A stretch of 64,000 nucleotides of DNA, from positions 62,001-126,000 of the forward strand of contig NZ_JAVALZ010000006.1 in NCBI RefSeq assembly GCF_030730865.1. The letters are read 5' to 3'. Below are positions 61,820 to 64,000 of this stretch, in pieces. Position 1 is the first letter of the stretch. Every line of letters begins with the position of its first letter. This DNA is from Uliginosibacterium sp. 31-16. Lineage in GTDB: Bacteria; Pseudomonadota; Gammaproteobacteria; Burkholderiales; Rhodocyclaceae. The notes under the pieces are model-generated. The model searched no databases, was not told the DNA's origin, and saw only the letters and a list, made by a program, of their open reading frames with translations. The translations under genes and the position numbers were made by a program.

Positions 61820-63118
61820 TCAACCCCGCTCGAATAGGGCAATGGATTCAACATGCGAGGTCTGCGGAAACATGTTTGCCACACCCACCGCACGCAAGTG
61901 ATAACCCTTTTCGTGCACCAGCACCGCTGCGTCGCGGGCCAACGTCCCCGGATTGCATGAAACATAAACAATGCGACGAGGCGCTTTGTCTCCCAACGCT
62001 CTGCACACAGCGACAGCACCTTCGCGGGGAGGATCGATCAACATCTTGTCGAGCCGTCCCATGGTGGCTACGCTTTTTTCTGTTGCCTCAAACAAGTTGG
62101 CTACACGGAAATCGCATCGTTCATCGAGACCATTCACCGCAGCATTTTCTGCAGCGCGCCGGGTCAGCACCGCACTCCCTTCCACGCCGATAACGGCTGC
62201 ACCCCGTGCGGCGACGGGCAGGCTGAAGTTGCCAAGACCACAAAACAGATCAGCAATACGTTCGCCAGGACGCGGATCCAGCAGCTGCATGGCGCGACGA
62301 ATCAGCAGGCGATTGATATGCACATTGACCTGAGTAAAATCGGTGGGGCGAAAGCGCAAGCGCAGCCCAAACTCCGGCAAGGTGTAATAAAGAAACCGGT
62401 CCTCACCCTTTCGTACCGGATGTACCGTGTCTGCGCCTCCCGGCTGCAGCCACATGCTGATCGCGTACCTGGAACCAAAATCCAGCAGTTTCGTCTCGTC
62501 TTGCGCACTCAGCGGCAACAAATTGCGCAGTACCAGAACATTGCGATCACCCCCGATCGCAATTTCGGCTTGCGAGATTTTGTCAGGAGACGACAGGCCT
62601 GCGATCAATTCTCGCAGAGGCAAAAGCAAAGCCGAAATATGCTTTGGCAGGATTTCACAAGAATCCATATCCGCGATATAGCTGCTTTTTTTCTCGTGAA
62701 ACCCTATCAGCACTGCTCCATTTATTCCGGTCTGGCTCACACCAAGACGCGCCCGATCACGGTACCCCCAAGCTGGGCCATAAATCGGAGGAAGAATGAT
62801 CTCCGGCCGCAGCTTGGCAATATGCCGGAAAGCGTCTTCCAGAACTCGCTGCTTGGCGGCAACCTGGGCCGCCTGGTCAAGATGCTGCATGCTACAACCC
62901 CCGCACACGCCAAAATGCGGGCAACGCGGCTTGACGCGCAGCGGGCTCTCCCGCAACACATGCACAGTGGTGGCCTGTTCAAAGCTGGGCTTCTTGCGAT
63001 AACTCGAATATTCCACCTTCTCACCCGGTAAAGCCCCCTCAATGAAAACAGCTTTACCCTCGCAACGGGCTACGCCACGCCCCTCGTGGTCCAGTGACTC
63101 TACAAGCGCTACAGGCAT
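61820..63118 (-). CDS. rlmD: 23S rRNA (uracil-5-)-methyltransferase RlmD (RumA)
   Basis: This 432-residue enzyme methylates U1939 of 23S rRNA in E. coli. It has an N-terminal TRAM domain (VALVESLDHEGRGVAR), an Fe-S cluster with the cysteines of RCPHFGVCGGCSMQH plus one further Cys (DSCEI), the AdoMet motif DLFCGLGNFSLPVA and the catalytic Cys in YVSCNPGTLARD. The four-Cys cluster supports RlmD over TrmA. I chose the ATG at 63118 (MPVALVESL); a start 81 bp upstream adds residues not expected for a TRAM head. Confidence 0.91.
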   Translation of the reverse strand: MPVALVESLDHEGRGVARCEGKAVFIEGALPGEKVEYSSYRKKPSFEQATTVHVLRESPLRVKPRCPHFGVCGGCSMQHLDQAAQVAAKQRVLEDAFRHIAKLRPEIILPPIYGPAWGYRDRARLGVSQTGINGAVLIGFHEKKSSYIADMDSCEILPKHISALLLPLRELIAGLSSPDKISQAEIAIGGDRNVLVLRNLLPLSAQDETKLLDFGSRYAISMWLQPGGADTVHPVRKGEDRFLYYTLPEFGLRLRFRPTDFTQVNVHINRLLIRRAMQLLDPRPGERIADLFCGLGNFSLPVAARGAAVIGVEGSAVLTRRAAENAAVNGLDERCDFRVANLFEATEKSVATMGRLDKMLIDPPREGAVAVCRALGDKAPRRIVYVSCNPGTLARDAAVLVHEKGYHLRAVGVANMFPQTSHVESIALFERG

Positions 63119-63367
63119 GAACAACCCCGAATCCGGTGAAAAGTGGGCGATTGTAGACGCCAAGTCGACTTTTGCAAGCCGCCCCCCGCACAAAACCACA
63201 GAAAATCAAATAGATGCATCGCATGTCAGGCAACCATCCAGTTGTCCGTACATCCTGTGGCGCACGCTTCCCTTCCGGACAAGCTGATTTGCGGGGAAGT
63301 CCTTATTGTGACTCAGCCTTATCCGTTGAGTCTTTGTACCAAAGTGTTCCCTTTTTGCATTTCGGGT
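63119..63367. other. Intergenic region between rlmD and the small lipoprotein
   Basis: About 330 bp, with the promoter region, separates two divergent genes. I see no coding gene here. The rlmD promoter is not obvious. Confidence 0.4.
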
Positions 63368-63376
63368 TGTTATAAT
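63368..63376 (+). promoter_or_regulatory. Extended -10 promoter of the small lipoprotein gene
   Basis: TGTTATAAT is a perfect extended -10 element (TGnTATAAT). The -35 is weak (TTCCCT at 63347-63352). The leader of about 70 bp starts with a hairpin, AATCGGCC (63383-63390) with GGTCGATT (63395-63402), and GGGAAA is the ribosome binding site before the ATG at 63452. Confidence 0.65.
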
Positions 63377-63451
63377 CTCGTCAATCGGCCAAATGGTCGA
63401 TTTCCGATTTTTTGGCTTGTCCGCTCTCATTTTTCGCAAGGGAAACTAACA

Positions 63452-63652
63452 ATGAAACAGTCTCTCCTCGTCGCCGCCCTGATCGCTCTGGCTGTGTCCG
63501 CATGTGGTAAGAAAGAAGAAGCTCCGGCAGTCGTCGAAGCCTCCGCTCCGGTTGTTGAAGCCTCCGCTGTTGTCGAAGCCTCCGCTCCGGCTGCTGACGC
63601 TTCCGCTCCTGAAGCTTCTGCTCCGGCTGCTGACGCCTCCGCTGCCAAGTAA
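63452..63652 (+). CDS. Tiny Ala/Ser-rich lipoprotein with short repeats
   Basis: This 66-residue protein has a lipoprotein signal ending AVSAC, then GKKEEAP and a low-complexity tail built from repeats of EASAP, DASAP and VVEASA. The mature part is about 48 residues with no fold expected. Such proteins may be abundant envelope spacers; the strong promoter and terminator agree with high expression. AAGGGAAA precedes the ATG. No family is recognised. Confidence 0.75.
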   Translation: MKQSLLVAALIALAVSACGKKEEAPAVVEASAPVVEASAVVEASAPAADASAPEASAPAADASAAK

Positions 63653-63668
63653 TTCAGGCACGACGCGT

Positions 63669-63698
63669 AAAAAGCCGACCGCAAGGTCGGCTTTTTTT
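63669..63698 (+). terminator. Strong terminator after the small lipoprotein gene
   Basis: AAAAAGCCGACC (63669-63680) and GGTCGGCTTTTT (63685-63696) pair around GCAA, with a run of seven T. Confidence 0.93.
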
Positions 63699-64000
63699 GT
63701 TCACAGTTCCTTCTTGGCTCCTGCGATTCTGATGACTGATTCGTGGCAGAGTTGTCAGGCATGTTTCTAGGCCACCTAAATCCGGCCGGGTTTTGAATAA
63801 ACTCTTGCGCCAGATCAAATTCAGCTATTCACCCCCTTCAAACCAGCATATTGCGTCGGAATTCCTTCGTTTTCGGGGAAAACCCTCAGTATGACCACGG
63901 CCAGGCAATCCGTATCCTGTCGGACAACTGCAGATCATCATGTTGCAGTCTGATTCTGGAAGACATTTGCGCCTTGCTTCACTCTGTTGTTGCGTCATTG
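63699..64000. other. Window-end region with no recognised gene
   Basis: About 300 bp. I see no convincing coding frame, tRNA or terminator. A TTTTCGGGGAAAA palindrome lies near 63873-63885, and the region could be the upstream part of a gene that starts beyond the window. Confidence 0.35.

Noticed and set aside
63869-63890. TTTTCGGGGAAAA palindrome near the window end as an operator
   Set aside because: It is short, isolated and has no gene visible downstream within the window.

Overview
The window is one contiguous, GC-rich, gene-dense stretch of a bacterial chromosome with no phage, insertion sequence, rRNA operon or CRISPR array. Gene order and protein character point to a betaproteobacterium, probably of the Rhodocyclales (inference from synteny: dapA-bamC; surE-pcm-nlpD-rpoS; tRNA-Val-thrS-infC-rpmI-rplT-pheST-ihfA-merR-tRNA-Pro; hda-HAD-pcnB-folK-panB). 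The mix of housekeeping genes, a pyruvate:ferredoxin oxidoreductase operon and a secreted pectin methylesterase suggests a free-living heterotroph able to use plant polymers and live at low oxygen.

Layout. 0-5.3 kb: speD, then a four-gene minus-strand por operon (gamma, alpha, beta and a GltD-type flavoprotein fused to a ferredoxin domain). 5.7-9.1 kb: bamC, dapA and an HDAC-fold deacetylase. 9.2-14.2 kb: a coupled MoxR / DUF58 / transglutaminase / MltB operon. 14.3-19.5 kb: rpoS, nlpD, pcm, surE and an ABC-F ATPase. 19.6-27.4 kb: the translation block bounded by tRNA-Pro and tRNA-Val. 27.5-31 kb: small lipoprotein, orn, M48 protease, rsgA. 31-38.9 kb: a second MoxR module (membrane protein, RDD, SpoIIM-like, DUF4129, DUF4350, MoxR, DUF58). 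38.9-44.7 kb: small envelope genes, a low-GC DUF2971 gene and a divergent PurM-like gene. 45-47.6 kb: a modular pectinesterase lipoprotein. 47.7-55.4 kb: hda, HAD phosphatase, DUF6394, a K+ channel, pcnB, folK, a DMT protein, a deoxynucleoside kinase and panB. 55.4-58 kb: an ankyrin-repeat protein coupled to a J-domain protein that ends in a nuclease-like domain. 58-64 kb: tRNA-Arg, two tRNA-Ser, lysC, an HTH regulator with a visible promoter and inverted repeat, queD, a BI-1 protein, rlmD and a tiny Ala/Ser-rich lipoprotein.

The most unusual points are: (1) at least eight copies of a roughly 105-112 bp intergenic element with inverted ends (GAAGAGCCGC...GCGGCTCTTC), three of which begin exactly in the stop codon of the neighbouring gene; (2) the ankyrin / J-domain / degenerate PD-(D/E)XK-like gene pair; (3) two separate MoxR-DUF58 envelope modules in 30 kb; (4) an apparent ATC start for infC; (5) a low-GC DUF2971 gene beside a PurM-like gene whose key motif is altered.

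All calls come from reading the sequence. No database search was run, so family names rest on motif and context recognition.
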